From assembly GCA_942493045.1 (NCBI GenBank), contig OW818665.1:434001-498000 (forward strand): DNA of 64,000 bases. Direction: 5' to 3'. The notes below the pieces were generated by a model, which was given only the letters and a program-made list of their open reading frames with translations, searched no databases and was not told the origin of the DNA. Each line of letters begins with the position of its first letter. Position 1 is the stretch's first letter. This DNA comes from Teretinema sp942493045 (GTDB lineage Bacteria > Spirochaetota > Spirochaetia > Treponematales > Treponemataceae). Positions 1-8,786 of this stretch are shown in pieces. The position numbers and the translations under genes are program-made.

Positions 1-1
1 C

Positions 2-601
2 TGGGCCGACCTGTATTTTGATTTTGACTCGGTGCAACCGGCTCACGGCCGCACTCCGGCCGCGGCTACCGGTATCAAGCGACTGCTCACCGACCATCTG
101 GTAATCTGCTATCAGGGGGACGGGGACCTAGCGGCCATCGGTACCGGCGAAATCATCCACGCCGCCAACCGCGGTGAGAAATTCACCGTAATCTTCGTTA
201 ATAACGCCATTTACGGTATGACCGGCGGCCAGATGGCCCCGACCACCTTGATCGGGCAGAAGGCCGCTACCGCTCCCCTGGGACGGGACGCCGAAACCGG
301 CGGCATGGGCTATCCGATCAAGGTTCCGGAGCTGCTGGCCTCGCTTGGCGGCACCCGCTATCTGGCCCGCGGCGCCGTAAACAATCCGGCCAATGTCCGC
401 AAGACCAAAGCCTATATCAAAAAAGCCTTTGAGGCTCAGCTTTCCGGCCAGGGCTTTTCGCTGGTTGAAATTCTTTCACCCTGCTCCACCAACTGGGGTA
501 TGGAGCCGATCGCGGCCGTGGAATGGCTGGAAAACAACATGATTCCCCAGTATCCCCTCGGTGAGATTAAAAATACCCTGGATGGCGAGGTTCAAAAATG
601 A
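2..601 (+). CDS. 2-oxoacid:ferredoxin oxidoreductase, beta (TPP-binding) subunit, 5' truncated by window edge
   Basis: The reading frame is open from the first bases, so the N-terminus lies outside the window. The visible 199 residues carry the thiamine-pyrophosphate binding motif GDGD followed about 27 residues later by NN, then YGMTGGQMAPTT, which is typical of the beta subunit of 2-oxoisovalerate/2-oxoglutarate ferredoxin oxidoreductases. The C-terminal segment SPCSTNWGM is also family-typical. Enzymes of this family oxidatively decarboxylate a 2-oxoacid to an acyl-CoA and reduce ferredoxin in the cytoplasm. The stop overlaps the start of the gamma subunit gene (ATGA), which implies translational coupling. 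VorB and KorB cannot be separated from this fragment. Confidence 0.9.
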   Translation, partial: WADLYFDFDSVQPAHGRTPAAATGIKRLLTDHLVICYQGDGDLAAIGTGEIIHAANRGEKFTVIFVNNAIYGMTGGQMAPTTLIGQKAATAPLGRDAETGGMGYPIKVPELLASLGGTRYLARGAVNNPANVRKTKAYIKKAFEAQLSGQGFSLVEILSPCSTNWGMEPIAAVEWLENNMIPQYPLGEIKNTLDGEVQK

Positions 602-1143
602 AAGAAAAAACAGTATTTGCCGGCTTCGGCGGTCAGGGCATAATCTCTCTCGGGCAGATTTGGGTATATTGCGGCATGAAGGAGGGTAAGGAGGTCAGCT
701 TCTTTCCTTTTTATGGCGCCGAAAAACGCGGCGGTATTGCCCGGGCCAGCTGTATCATCGCCGATGACACCATCGCCAGCCCGATAATATCCTCGGCCGA
801 CACGGTTGTAGTCATGAATAATGACAGTCTGCCGCTCTGCGAGGAGCTGCTCAAGGCCGGCGGCCTGATGCTGATCAACAGTTCCCTGGTCACCAGCGCT
901 CCTGAACGACAGGACATGCGCGTTGTCAGGGTCGACGCTACCGGCATGGCCGATAAGCTCGGTAACGCCAAGGCTGCCAACATGGTGATGCTCGGCGCCG
1001 CCGCCCGGCTGACCGGAGCTCTGTCCCTCGCCGACGTCGAGCCGATTCTGGGCAGTTTCTTTACCGGCTCCAAGAGCAGCCTGCTGCCCTTGAATCTGGC
1101 CGCCATCCGCGCCGGCATGGCCGCGGTGGAAAACGTCCGCTGA
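598..1143 (+). CDS. 2-oxoacid:ferredoxin oxidoreductase, gamma subunit
   Basis: This 181-residue protein begins with FAGFGGQGI and has FPFYGAEKRGG, the usual gamma-subunit (POR_N-like) landmarks. It partners the TPP subunit encoded immediately upstream, with a 4-base ATGA overlap. The gamma subunit completes the catalytic core that binds CoA and passes electrons to ferredoxin. The length fits the free-standing VorC/KorC type. One copy of the 11-mer AGCTCTGTCCC lies inside the gene at 1017-1027 and is read as Ala-Leu-Ser. Substrate specificity cannot be assigned from sequence alone. Confidence 0.9.
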   Translation: MKEKTVFAGFGGQGIISLGQIWVYCGMKEGKEVSFFPFYGAEKRGGIARASCIIADDTIASPIISSADTVVVMNNDSLPLCEELLKAGGLMLINSSLVTSAPERQDMRVVRVDATGMADKLGNAKAANMVMLGAAARLTGALSLADVEPILGSFFTGSKSSLLPLNLAAIRAGMAAVENVR

Positions 1144-1197
1144 TTGGATTCGGTATATCGCAGTTTAAAAGTCTGTAGTATACTGAGAGCGGACATT

Positions 1198-2628
1198 ATG
1201 GATAAACATACCCGCGGTGTTGTACTGTTAGTTGAAGCCGATCCCCACTATGCTCGTCTGCGCATTGCTTTTCTGGAGAAGAACGGCTATGAGGTGATCT
1301 TTGTCCGGACCGGACTGAAGGCTGTCGCGGCAGTGCAGGAACGTAGCGACATCCGGCTGATTTTAATGAATATCGATCCTGGAAAGGGTATTGATGGTCC
1401 GGAAGCCGCCCGGCGTATCCTGGCCGAACAGCATCTACCCATCATTTTTATTACCATCCGTCCGGATGAGCAGTACATCGCGCGCGTCCAGGATATTGCC
1501 CGTTACGGCTATATCCTGCAGGACTCCGACGACTTTGTGCTGCGTACTACCATTGACATGGCCCTGGATCTCTACGACGCCCATATTAACACCCTCTCCA
1601 GCGAGGAACGCTACCGGCGCATTACCGAATGCCTGACCGACTACCGTTACACCGTCTATCTGGAAAAAGGACAGCCCGTGCGTACCGTGCATAACGCCGC
1701 CTGCGTCGCCGTGACCGGCTACACTCCCGAAGAAATGTACGCCGACGATTTTTTGTGGCTGAACATGATCTACCCTGAAGATCTGGAAGAGTTCAAGAAC
1801 AGCATGATCAGTTTTTATAAGGGCACGGAGGTGCGCGAACAAGCGCACCGCATTATTGCCAAGACCGGTGAGGTACGCTGGATTAATACCACCCTGATTC
1901 CGCGCTTTGACCGCAAGGGCCAGCTCATTGAATATGACGGCGTGGTTAAAGACATTACCGACCGCAAACGCTCCGAGGAACTGCTGATCCGGCGGGCCCA
2001 GGAGCTGGTGCTGATGCAGGAAGCGACCATCAATTCCATGGCCGTTTTGGCCGAATTCCGCGACCCGGAGACCGGCGCGCATATCCAGCGCACCAAAGAG
2101 TACGTCAAACTGATACTGGAAAAGATGTCCGATGATATTCCCTATACGGCGACCGAACGCGAGCTGATCTGGCATTGCGCGCCGTTACACGACATTGGCA
2201 AGGTTGGAATTCCGGATAGTATTTTGCTAAAGGAAGCCCTGCTTTCCCAGAGCGAATTTGAGATGATGAAAAAACACCCTGTCTATGGCTACGAGGTTAT
2301 TCAGAAAGCCGGCCGCCTGCTCGGTGAGAACTCGTTTTTAACCTTCGCTAGCGAGATCACCCGCTACCATCACGAAAAATGGGACGGCAGCGGCTACCCC
2401 TACGGCCTCAAGGGCCTGGCCATCCCCCTGAGCGCCAGGATCATGGCCCTGGCCGACGTCTATGACGCCCTGGTCACCGCCCGGCCCTACAAACAGCCGA
2501 TCAGCCACCGCAAGGCGGTTAAACTGATCGAGAACGGCTCCGGCAATCATTTTGACCCGGCCCTGGTCGATATTTTTCTGGAAAATCACCGCGAGTTCGA
2601 CCGCATCGCTACCGTATACGGGGATTGA
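1198..2628 (+). CDS. Degenerate receiver - PAS - HD-GYP c-di-GMP phosphodiesterase
   Basis: The 476-residue protein has a CheY-like N-terminal domain (about 6-125), a PAS domain (about 140-270, ending YDGVVKDITDRK) and a complete HD-GYP domain (about 285-470) with HDIGK at 331-335 and HHEKWDGSGYP at 391-401. HD-GYP proteins hydrolyse cyclic di-GMP. The receiver is odd: the expected phospho-acceptor Asp is Asn58 (LMNID), the acidic pair reads Glu13-Ala14, and the conserved Lys after the last strand is Gln108. This suggests phosphorylation-independent control, perhaps through PAS. I chose the ATG at 1198 because the frame opens at a weak TTG (1144) with no domain content before 1198. A TATACT box lies at 1179-1184. 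Confidence 0.9.
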   Translation: MDKHTRGVVLLVEADPHYARLRIAFLEKNGYEVIFVRTGLKAVAAVQERSDIRLILMNIDPGKGIDGPEAARRILAEQHLPIIFITIRPDEQYIARVQDIARYGYILQDSDDFVLRTTIDMALDLYDAHINTLSSEERYRRITECLTDYRYTVYLEKGQPVRTVHNAACVAVTGYTPEEMYADDFLWLNMIYPEDLEEFKNSMISFYKGTEVREQAHRIIAKTGEVRWINTTLIPRFDRKGQLIEYDGVVKDITDRKRSEELLIRRAQELVLMQEATINSMAVLAEFRDPETGAHIQRTKEYVKLILEKMSDDIPYTATERELIWHCAPLHDIGKVGIPDSILLKEALLSQSEFEMMKKHPVYGYEVIQKAGRLLGENSFLTFASEITRYHHEKWDGSGYPYGLKGLAIPLSARIMALADVYDALVTARPYKQPISHRKAVKLIENGSGNHFDPALVDIFLENHREFDRIATVYGD

Positions 2629-2645
2629 TATTTTTTGTGACTATC

Positions 2646-3146
2646 CTAGCCCAGCAACTCCGCCACAGCCAAAGCCCGCTCCCGTACCAACGCTTTGTCG
2701 GTTCTGTCGTTCGGGCAGTCTTTGGGAATGCCGAAGATTATGCGCATCAGGGTAGGAAGAGGGGATTCGACTTTTCCCGGGAAAATTTCGGTGCGCAGGG
2801 CGCCAATTGATTCAGCGCGGGTTCTCATTGATTTCTCGATAGCGCGGTCCCAGAGCTTTCTGCCCTTACCGTACATGTAAGTAAGGCAGAACAGCGCGGT
2901 TTTCTTTTCAGAAAGCACGGCCTTGTTTCGCTCCAAAAAGGCAGACGCTTCGCTATGCCACATCATACCGTTGATCGGAGCCCCGACGCAGATCCCGTCA
3001 TAGGCGGTCAGGCTGGAATCCGTGACATCCGCGATTTTTTTGATCTCGGCTTGAAAGCCCTTTTCCAGCAGCACCCGCACAAATTCCTCGGCCGCGGCCT
3101 TGGTGGAGCCGGTAAGCGATACATAGGTAACAAGTATTGATTTCAT
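2646..3146 (-). CDS. Flavodoxin-domain protein
   Basis: The 166-residue protein opens with ILVTYVSLTGSTKAAAEE, which fits the flavodoxin-fold FMN phosphate-binding loop (T/S-x-T-G-x-T). It continues with YDGICVGAPINGMMWH, corresponding to the second FMN loop. It resembles the flavodoxin_5/HemG-like family of small cytoplasmic flavoproteins that shuttle electrons, but its partner is unknown. It converges on the HD-GYP gene with a 17-base gap and lies 50 bases downstream of the ABC-exporter operon on the same strand, so it may or may not be cotranscribed with it. Confidence 0.75.
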   Translation of the reverse strand: MKSILVTYVSLTGSTKAAAEEFVRVLLEKGFQAEIKKIADVTDSSLTAYDGICVGAPINGMMWHSEASAFLERNKAVLSEKKTALFCLTYMYGKGRKLWDRAIEKSMRTRAESIGALRTEIFPGKVESPLPTLMRIIFGIPKDCPNDRTDKALVRERALAVAELLG

Positions 3147-3196
3147 GGTGAGATCAGTATAGCGCGGTTTTTGTTTTTCGTGCGTAACTTTTCAAC

Positions 3197-4375
3197 TCAA
3201 AAATATGCAGTTACCGAACAGTACACCTTGTTCGCGGTGTCTGTGAATATCGGGTAGGGCGCGTTTTTGCCGTTGACTCCGGTGAACTGTTTTTCGTAGC
3301 CCAGGGCCGCGTTCAGCGTTTGGTCAATCTTCCAGTACAGGGAGCCGCCTGTTACCATTTCTCCGCCGGAGGGCGCGTACAACAGCGACAGCCGCGAAGT
3401 GACCTTGTTGCTGAGCGGAATGCCGGAAAGGGCCGCATAGAGCATGGAGCTGGTTTCGCTAACTTCCGGCTTCCAGCGGTACTCGGCGAGGGCGGTAATC
3501 GTGCCGTTGAGCCAGGCCGGAATATCAACCTGGATACCGCCGGTCAGGGCCGGTTCCCACTTTTGGGTATAGGTTAACTGGCCTTCCCCGTAAATGCCGA
3601 AACGCTCAAAAAAATGGGCGGCATCGGCGCAGAGAGCCGGCGTTTCAGCGCCGTCGGCGTTCACGGAACGAATCAGACCGAAGGCCAGATCCGTTTCCCC
3701 GACCAGAAATTCGGCGCGCAGGGCGGCGGTGCTGTCGTTCAGCGCCGGAGCCGGCAAGGCAAGTATCGACAGACTGGCCCACCAGGTTGGTAAAATATCC
3801 AGGCGCACGCCGGTAACCCCGCGTTCGGTCTCAGCGGGGCGCAGCGGGTCGAGCGGTACGGTTAATCCCGCGATCGATGAAAAGACGCGGGCCGTACCCC
3901 ACTTCAGGCTTTGCTTTCCGGCCACGGCGATGACAGCCGGTCCGGCCTGCCAGGAGAGGGAAAGTTCGCGCAGCACCGAGTCGGCCGACAGCGGCTTTCC
4001 GGAAAAGTCGGATTCAACACCGGCGCGGATCACCAGGCTGTTGCCGCGCCGCACCGAAATTTCAAGGGCCACTTTTTCGGACGTTCCCCACTCGCCGCCG
4101 CTTCCCGGTATTTCGTAGGCTTCCAGGTTAAAGCCGGCTTCGGTTACTGTCTGGAAGCACGGGCCTTGCGGTGCCGGGGCTGGGATAGATGGCGCTGCCA
4201 CCTGCGGTTGTACCGCTGTCACGTCACTCGTCGGCTCTTGGGCGGCAAGGGTGATCAGCGGGAAAAACAACAGCGCCGCCAGCAGGAGCGGTTTACCGGG
4301 GTACAGTTTGAGCGCTCGCGGTTCGCGCTCTGGCGATTCGCGCTCTCGCGCTGTGCGCTTTCTCAGTTTACTCAT
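3197..4375 (-). CDS. Predicted outer-membrane beta-barrel-like protein of the ABC export operon
   Basis: The 392-residue protein has an Arg-rich N-terminus, then a hydrophobic segment (LLLAALLFFPLITLAAQ) that looks like a signal peptide cleaved before QEP. The remainder is rich in alternating polar/hydrophobic strands and ends in a C-terminal Phe (VTAYF), as outer-membrane barrels often do. No named family is recognised. It is the last gene of the minus-strand operon, overlapping the ATPase gene by 8 bases, so it may form the outer-membrane end of the export route. The DNA coding the N-terminus contains short GCGCT-type repeats, and a start nearer the hydrophobic segment is possible. Confidence 0.6.
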   Translation of the reverse strand: MSKLRKRTARERESPEREPRALKLYPGKPLLLAALLFFPLITLAAQEPTSDVTAVQPQVAAPSIPAPAPQGPCFQTVTEAGFNLEAYEIPGSGGEWGTSEKVALEISVRRGNSLVIRAGVESDFSGKPLSADSVLRELSLSWQAGPAVIAVAGKQSLKWGTARVFSSIAGLTVPLDPLRPAETERGVTGVRLDILPTWWASLSILALPAPALNDSTAALRAEFLVGETDLAFGLIRSVNADGAETPALCADAAHFFERFGIYGEGQLTYTQKWEPALTGGIQVDIPAWLNGTITALAEYRWKPEVSETSSMLYAALSGIPLSNKVTSRLSLLYAPSGGEMVTGGSLYWKIDQTLNAALGYEKQFTGVNGKNAPYPIFTDTANKVYCSVTAYF

Positions 4376-5042
4376 GCTTTACCAGCCCGTCGACGATATG
4401 AATGACGCGATCGGCGCCGGCGATCAGGCTGCCGTCGTGACTGGCGATGATGAAGGTGGTTTGCTCTTCTTTGTTGAGGCGGCGCAGCAAGTCCAGGATG
4501 GTACGGCCGGTGACCGAGTCCAGGTTGGCGGTCGGTTCATCGGCAATGACGATTTCGGGCTTGGTAACCAGGGCCCGGGCGATGGCCACGCGCTGGCGCT
4601 GGCCGCCGGAGAGCTCATCGCTCTTGTGATGCAGCCATTCGCGGATGCCGACTTCCTCGGTGATGGCGTCGATGCGGCGGTTGCGCTCGGCGGCGGGGAC
4701 CTTCTGGATCAGCAGTGGAAACTCGATGTTTTCGCGGGCGTTGAGCACCGGCACCAGGTTAAAGGACTGGAATATAAAGGCGATGCGCGCGCGGCGAAAG
4801 CGGTGAAAGGCCTTGGCGGCCAGCGTTTCCACCTGTACGCCATCAAAGCGGATGGAGCCGGAACTGGGGCGGTCCAATAAGCCGATCAGGTTCAGGAAGG
4901 TTGATTTTCCGGCTCCGGAGGGCCCGGCTACGCAGAGGTATTCGCCCTTGGCCACCTGGACGTTGACGCCGCGCAGGGCCGGCACCGTTGTTTTTCCCAG
5001 TTCATAGTTTTTTTTCAGTTCGACGGTCTCGATAAATGCCAT
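4368..5042 (-). CDS. ABC transporter ATP-binding protein (LolD/MacB type)
   Basis: A 224-residue ATPase with Walker A GPSGAGKST, the signature LSGGQRQRVAIARAL and Walker B IVIADEPTANLD. Length and sequence match the LolD/MacB/FtsE class that powers FtsX-type permeases rather than importers. The two permease genes and a lipoprotein-sorting-like gene lie directly upstream in the same operon. It probably energises export or release of an envelope molecule, possibly a lipoprotein. Confidence 0.93.
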   Translation of the reverse strand: MAFIETVELKKNYELGKTTVPALRGVNVQVAKGEYLCVAGPSGAGKSTFLNLIGLLDRPSSGSIRFDGVQVETLAAKAFHRFRRARIAFIFQSFNLVPVLNARENIEFPLLIQKVPAAERNRRIDAITEEVGIREWLHHKSDELSGGQRQRVAIARALVTKPEIVIADEPTANLDSVTGRTILDLLRRLNKEEQTTFIIASHDGSLIAGADRVIHIVDGLVKHE

Positions 5043-5054
5043 GACGCGCTCCGC

Positions 5055-5783
5055 TTAGTAGGACTCTTCCAGCCGTGCGGCCAGATTCCGGCGATTAAAA
5101 ATGGGGTCAGGGTATACCTTGGCCCGCTCGCTGACAATGGTCAGCGTGGAATAGTCTTCCGGATCGAGGGGCGAGCTTACCGTAACGGTCAGGGGTTTGA
5201 CCCCGTTGCCGGCGTTGCCGGAATTGGAATAAACCATCTCCTTGATCAGTTCTCCGGCGCGGCTGAAGCACTGTCCCCGTACCGGGCGGAAGTCCCGGGA
5301 AATTTCCAGAACGATGCGGTAATAGGGAGCGTCGCGCTGTTTTTGGGTTAACTCCAGTGTCCAGCTGGCCGCGCTTTCCGAAAGCAGGGCCGGAATATAG
5401 TTGTCCGAAAAGTTCAGGCGCAGCACGTCGCCATAGGAAAAACCGGTGCCGCCGAAACCCTGGTTGGAGGGGATTTTCATGTCCCGGCCGGAGCGGGGGT
5501 CATAAATCCAGACGTTGCGTTCCATCATTAAGAGGTCGCGCCCGACCATGTCCGCCGGGGCCGAAAAGCGCACGATTATTTTCTGATTGTTGTCGCGGGC
5601 ATAGCTGGTCAGCCGGTATTCCTCGCGAACGGTTCCCGCTACCGATACCAGTACCATCTCGGTACGGCTGTCCGGGTACATCTGGCGCTCCATGGCCGTG
5701 ATAATACCGGCCGGATCAGTCTGGGCGGCCGCGGCGGCGATCAGTAAAAAGAAAGAGAGGCTGAGGACGATTGTTTTTTTCAT
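5055..5783 (-). CDS. LolA/LolB-like outer membrane lipoprotein-sorting protein
   Basis: The 242-residue protein has a clear signal peptide (MKKTIVLSLSFFLLIAAAAA then QTDP). The body follows the pattern of the outer-membrane-lipoprotein-sorting family, with RTEMVLVS near the start and IYDPRSGRDMKIPSNQG and FSYGDVLRLNF in the middle, which are common in proteins paired with MacB-like transporters. It is expected to act in the periplasm, carrying a lipid-modified or hydrophobic substrate away from the permeases. It sits between the permease and ATPase genes, 4 and 12 bases away. Confidence 0.85.
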   Translation of the reverse strand: MKKTIVLSLSFFLLIAAAAAQTDPAGIITAMERQMYPDSRTEMVLVSVAGTVREEYRLTSYARDNNQKIIVRFSAPADMVGRDLLMMERNVWIYDPRSGRDMKIPSNQGFGGTGFSYGDVLRLNFSDNYIPALLSESAASWTLELTQKQRDAPYYRIVLEISRDFRPVRGQCFSRAGELIKEMVYSNSGNAGNGVKPLTVTVSSPLDPEDYSTLTIVSERAKVYPDPIFNRRNLAARLEESY

Positions 5784-5787
5784 TTGC

Positions 5788-7047
5788 TTACTCCGTTTCG
5801 CGCACGGCGACGACCGGGGAAACCTTGAGGGCTTTCCCGAGCGTGGTCAGCGCGGTGATTATGGTGATAACGGCCACTCCTCCGAGCAGCCAAAAAATGG
5901 TACTGGCCGAATAGCCAAGGTAAAAAGTGCTGGAGCCGACGACAATCTGAAAACCGGGGTCTTCGGAGGTAATGCGCAGGGCATTGATGATCGCTCGCGA
6001 GAGAAAGCCCAGGGCGATGCCGGTGAGGGCTCCGCCGAGGTTCACCAGGAAAATTTCCGCGGTGTAGGCGGCCATCAGGAAGGGCGGTTCTGTCCCCAGA
6101 CAGAAATAGGTGCCGATTTCCTTTTTTCGCTCGTAGAGGTTGATCGATATAACGTTCATGATACCGAAGGAGGTGATAAACAATGTGATCAGCACCATGG
6201 CCACGATCAGCAGGCGGATCATGCCGTAGATCATGATGAAGCCGCTGTCGTTTTCCTCGTCTGAAACCAGAAAGAACACCAGCGGCACGGCCTTTTCTTC
6301 GGCCCAGGCCTGCAGGGCGGTGAGAGATTTTTTGGCGTTGGCGCCCCTGGCCAGGCGGATCATTAGCGAGTTAACCTCGTCCTCGCCGTAACCGACAAAC
6401 CAGGACTGGTCATTTCGGAGAAGGATCAGGTTTGAGGCCATGTTGGGATTGTCCAGAAAGGGCCTGTAAAAACCGCCGATGGTCATCTCCCGGGTAGTGA
6501 TCTGACCGAACAGGTCAGTGCCTACCAGGGTCAGCGCGTCGCCTATTTTCAGGGGCAGGTTTCGGGCTGTTTTGTAATGCAGCAGCACGTGACCGTCCCC
6601 GCTCTGTTCGAGGTCGCGGCCTTCGGTAATGCTGTACTTGCCGCGCATGGTCCGGTCCCCGCTGTCCTGGGCGATCAGGTACAAGCCCAGATATTTTTTG
6701 CCGCCGGTAAACATATCGGCGCCGACCGACCAGACCGCGGCGACGGCTTCCTCCACGAAGGGCAGCTCGCGCAGGGCCGCGGTGTAGCTGGAGGCCGCGG
6801 GGATGGTAGCCTCCGCATGGTTGCCTCCTTCCTGCCGCATGCGCCAGTTTTCCGGCGAAACGGCGCGGATGTCCAGAGCCGGCGAATAAAAACTGGATAT
6901 CCCGTTTTTAATATTCTGTATTTCGCCGTCCGAGAAGGACAAAAACAAAAACATAAACAGGCACACGCCGGCGGTGACCGAGAAAACAACCAGGTTTTTA
7001 CGGCGGTGGGCACCGATATTGCGCAGGGCAATTTTTAAAAACAGCAT
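5788..7047 (-). CDS. ABC transporter permease, FtsX/MacB family (second permease)
   Basis: The 419-residue protein starts with LKIALRNIGAHRRKN, the usual cytoplasmic lead of MacB/LolC-type permeases, followed by one transmembrane helix, a large periplasmic domain (about 40-270) and three more helices at the C-terminus (about 275-415). This is the standard FtsX topology. It overlaps the other permease gene by one base, so the two probably form a heterodimer. It works with the ATPase and the LolA-like protein of the same operon. Confidence 0.9.
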   Translation of the reverse strand: MLFLKIALRNIGAHRRKNLVVFSVTAGVCLFMFLFLSFSDGEIQNIKNGISSFYSPALDIRAVSPENWRMRQEGGNHAEATIPAASSYTAALRELPFVEEAVAAVWSVGADMFTGGKKYLGLYLIAQDSGDRTMRGKYSITEGRDLEQSGDGHVLLHYKTARNLPLKIGDALTLVGTDLFGQITTREMTIGGFYRPFLDNPNMASNLILLRNDQSWFVGYGEDEVNSLMIRLARGANAKKSLTALQAWAEEKAVPLVFFLVSDEENDSGFIMIYGMIRLLIVAMVLITLFITSFGIMNVISINLYERKKEIGTYFCLGTEPPFLMAAYTAEIFLVNLGGALTGIALGFLSRAIINALRITSEDPGFQIVVGSSTFYLGYSASTIFWLLGGVAVITIITALTTLGKALKVSPVVAVRETE

Positions 7048-8654
7048 TATGAAGCCTCCCTGAACAGGTCTACCGGCATGGCCTTGCGCAAAGCGAACAG
7101 CGGAATTAGGGCGATCAGCATGGACAGCGGAATCAACAGCAGCGCGGTGTGGATAAAGGGGGCCGCCTGCAGCGACAAATGCAAAAGAGAGCCCGGAAAA
7201 AAGATCATGCCGGGGATGCCGAAGCGCTGGGCCAGCAGCACCAGGAAGAGGGCCAGCAGTGAGCCGGCCGCGCAGGAGACCGCGACGATCAGGCCGACCT
7301 CGCCGGTCATGATGATTATGGTATCGCGCGCCTCCAGGCCCATGGCCAGGGATGTGCCGATCTCGCGGCGGCGCTGGATCAGGGATAGCAGTACCAGGTT
7401 GATAGTGAAAATCAAAACGATCACCACGAAGATCACGACCAGGATACTGATTACCACGCTGAAGGCCGTCCCGGTGGTCAGGGGCATTTTCCCGAGAAAG
7501 CTCCAGTCGGTGACAACGGCGTCCAGGCCCTCGGCCTTCAGCTTCTCCTCGATGAGCGCCCGCACACGGTCGGTATCGGCGATGTCCTTGAGCCGGATGG
7601 CATAGGCTGTGGCGGTGTCGGCCTCCAGGCCCAGGAAGTAGCGGAAGGCGTCAATATCGATATAGCTGTTCGGCGTGTACAGGGGGATAATCTCGCACAT
7701 GCCGGCATAGCGCGCCGGAATGGCTACCGGCATGGTGATCGGTCCGGAGGACGTAAAGGGCGCAACCTGGATGGTGACCTGCTTGCCGGCGATGATCGGT
7801 TCCCACAGTTCATAGATATCATCCGGGTAAAGCGCCTGGAAAAGCCGTTTATTCAAGAAGGTAATTTTTCGAGGATCGGTATTTTCGGTGATGGCGTAAA
7901 TCGCGTCATCCAGCCGCCAGTTATAGTCTTCCTGAAAGGACGGGGGCAGTTTGGTGTAAAGTTCCGCGTCGGTCAGGGACTTTGCCCAGTCAGTGAAAAA
8001 GCCCTCTTTGGCATCGCCGCTATAAGGAAAGCCGGTAAAGATCTCCGGAAAGTCGGCGCTGATGGCCGTGATAAAATTTTCGAGCGGTTTATCCTTGTTG
8101 GTAATTATTTCCCGTCGTTCAAAAGTGGTAGTATCCGGATTTCTATCGCCGAACTCGGTTTGCAGGCGGGCTTTCAGTACCGGCACCTCGCTCATGGACG
8201 GTTCCCAACCGAGTTCGCGCTCGCCTTCGATCACCGTGGCCAGGGGAAACAGTTCCTTAAAACGGTCGGCGCGCACCGCGATCAGCGAGACCCAGGATTC
8301 CTGGTTGCTGTCCAGGTTGAAGGTGTAGCCGAAGCGGGTAATCAGGGGCGAGGCGCTCCGGACTTCCGGAAGCGAGCGGATCCACTGGTCTATTTCCGGC
8401 TTCAGGCGCAGCAGCGGTACTTCCTCGGTTTCACCGAAAAAATCGCTGTTGGAAAGAAGCGGTGAGTCGGCCGGGAGAATCTTGAGATGGGTGGTCTCCA
8501 GGCCGATGATTTGGTCGCGATACTGGACGGTAAAGTCGGCTCGGAAGGTAAAGAGAAAGATCAGTGCCGCGCTGCACAGGGCCATCAGGATAAACAGGCG
8601 GCGTCCCCGCTGGCGGTGCCGGAGCAGGCCGCGCAAAATCAACTTTATATACAT
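7047..8654 (-). CDS. ABC transporter permease, FtsX/MacB family (first permease)
   Basis: The 535-residue protein has the same layout as the next gene: a basic start (LRGLLRHRQRGRR), one N-terminal helix, a long periplasmic region of roughly 350 residues, and three helices near the C-terminus. It is the first gene of the five-gene minus-strand operon. The periplasmic domain is about 110 residues longer than in its partner. Upstream lies a divergent gap with the glycosyltransferase-like gene, where the operon promoter should be. Confidence 0.9.
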   Translation of the reverse strand: MYIKLILRGLLRHRQRGRRLFILMALCSAALIFLFTFRADFTVQYRDQIIGLETTHLKILPADSPLLSNSDFFGETEEVPLLRLKPEIDQWIRSLPEVRSASPLITRFGYTFNLDSNQESWVSLIAVRADRFKELFPLATVIEGERELGWEPSMSEVPVLKARLQTEFGDRNPDTTTFERREIITNKDKPLENFITAISADFPEIFTGFPYSGDAKEGFFTDWAKSLTDAELYTKLPPSFQEDYNWRLDDAIYAITENTDPRKITFLNKRLFQALYPDDIYELWEPIIAGKQVTIQVAPFTSSGPITMPVAIPARYAGMCEIIPLYTPNSYIDIDAFRYFLGLEADTATAYAIRLKDIADTDRVRALIEEKLKAEGLDAVVTDWSFLGKMPLTTGTAFSVVISILVVIFVVIVLIFTINLVLLSLIQRRREIGTSLAMGLEARDTIIIMTGEVGLIVAVSCAAGSLLALFLVLLAQRFGIPGMIFFPGSLLHLSLQAAPFIHTALLLIPLSMLIALIPLFALRKAMPVDLFREAS

Positions 8655-8786
8655 GGTAAAGAACTATAGCACAGCGCGGAGAGGCACTCAATGCGGATGG
8701 AAAAAAAATGGAAGCAAAGAAAACTGGAAGCAAAAAAAAACTTGCCAGGATTGGTTTCCTGCGCCATGATTTATCCGGAGGCTCAG

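Noticed and set aside
1435..2175. 246-codon antisense open frame over the HD-GYP gene
   Set aside because: It lies wholly opposite a gene with complete PAS and HD-GYP motifs, in GC-rich DNA where antisense frames stay open by chance; it has no family match.
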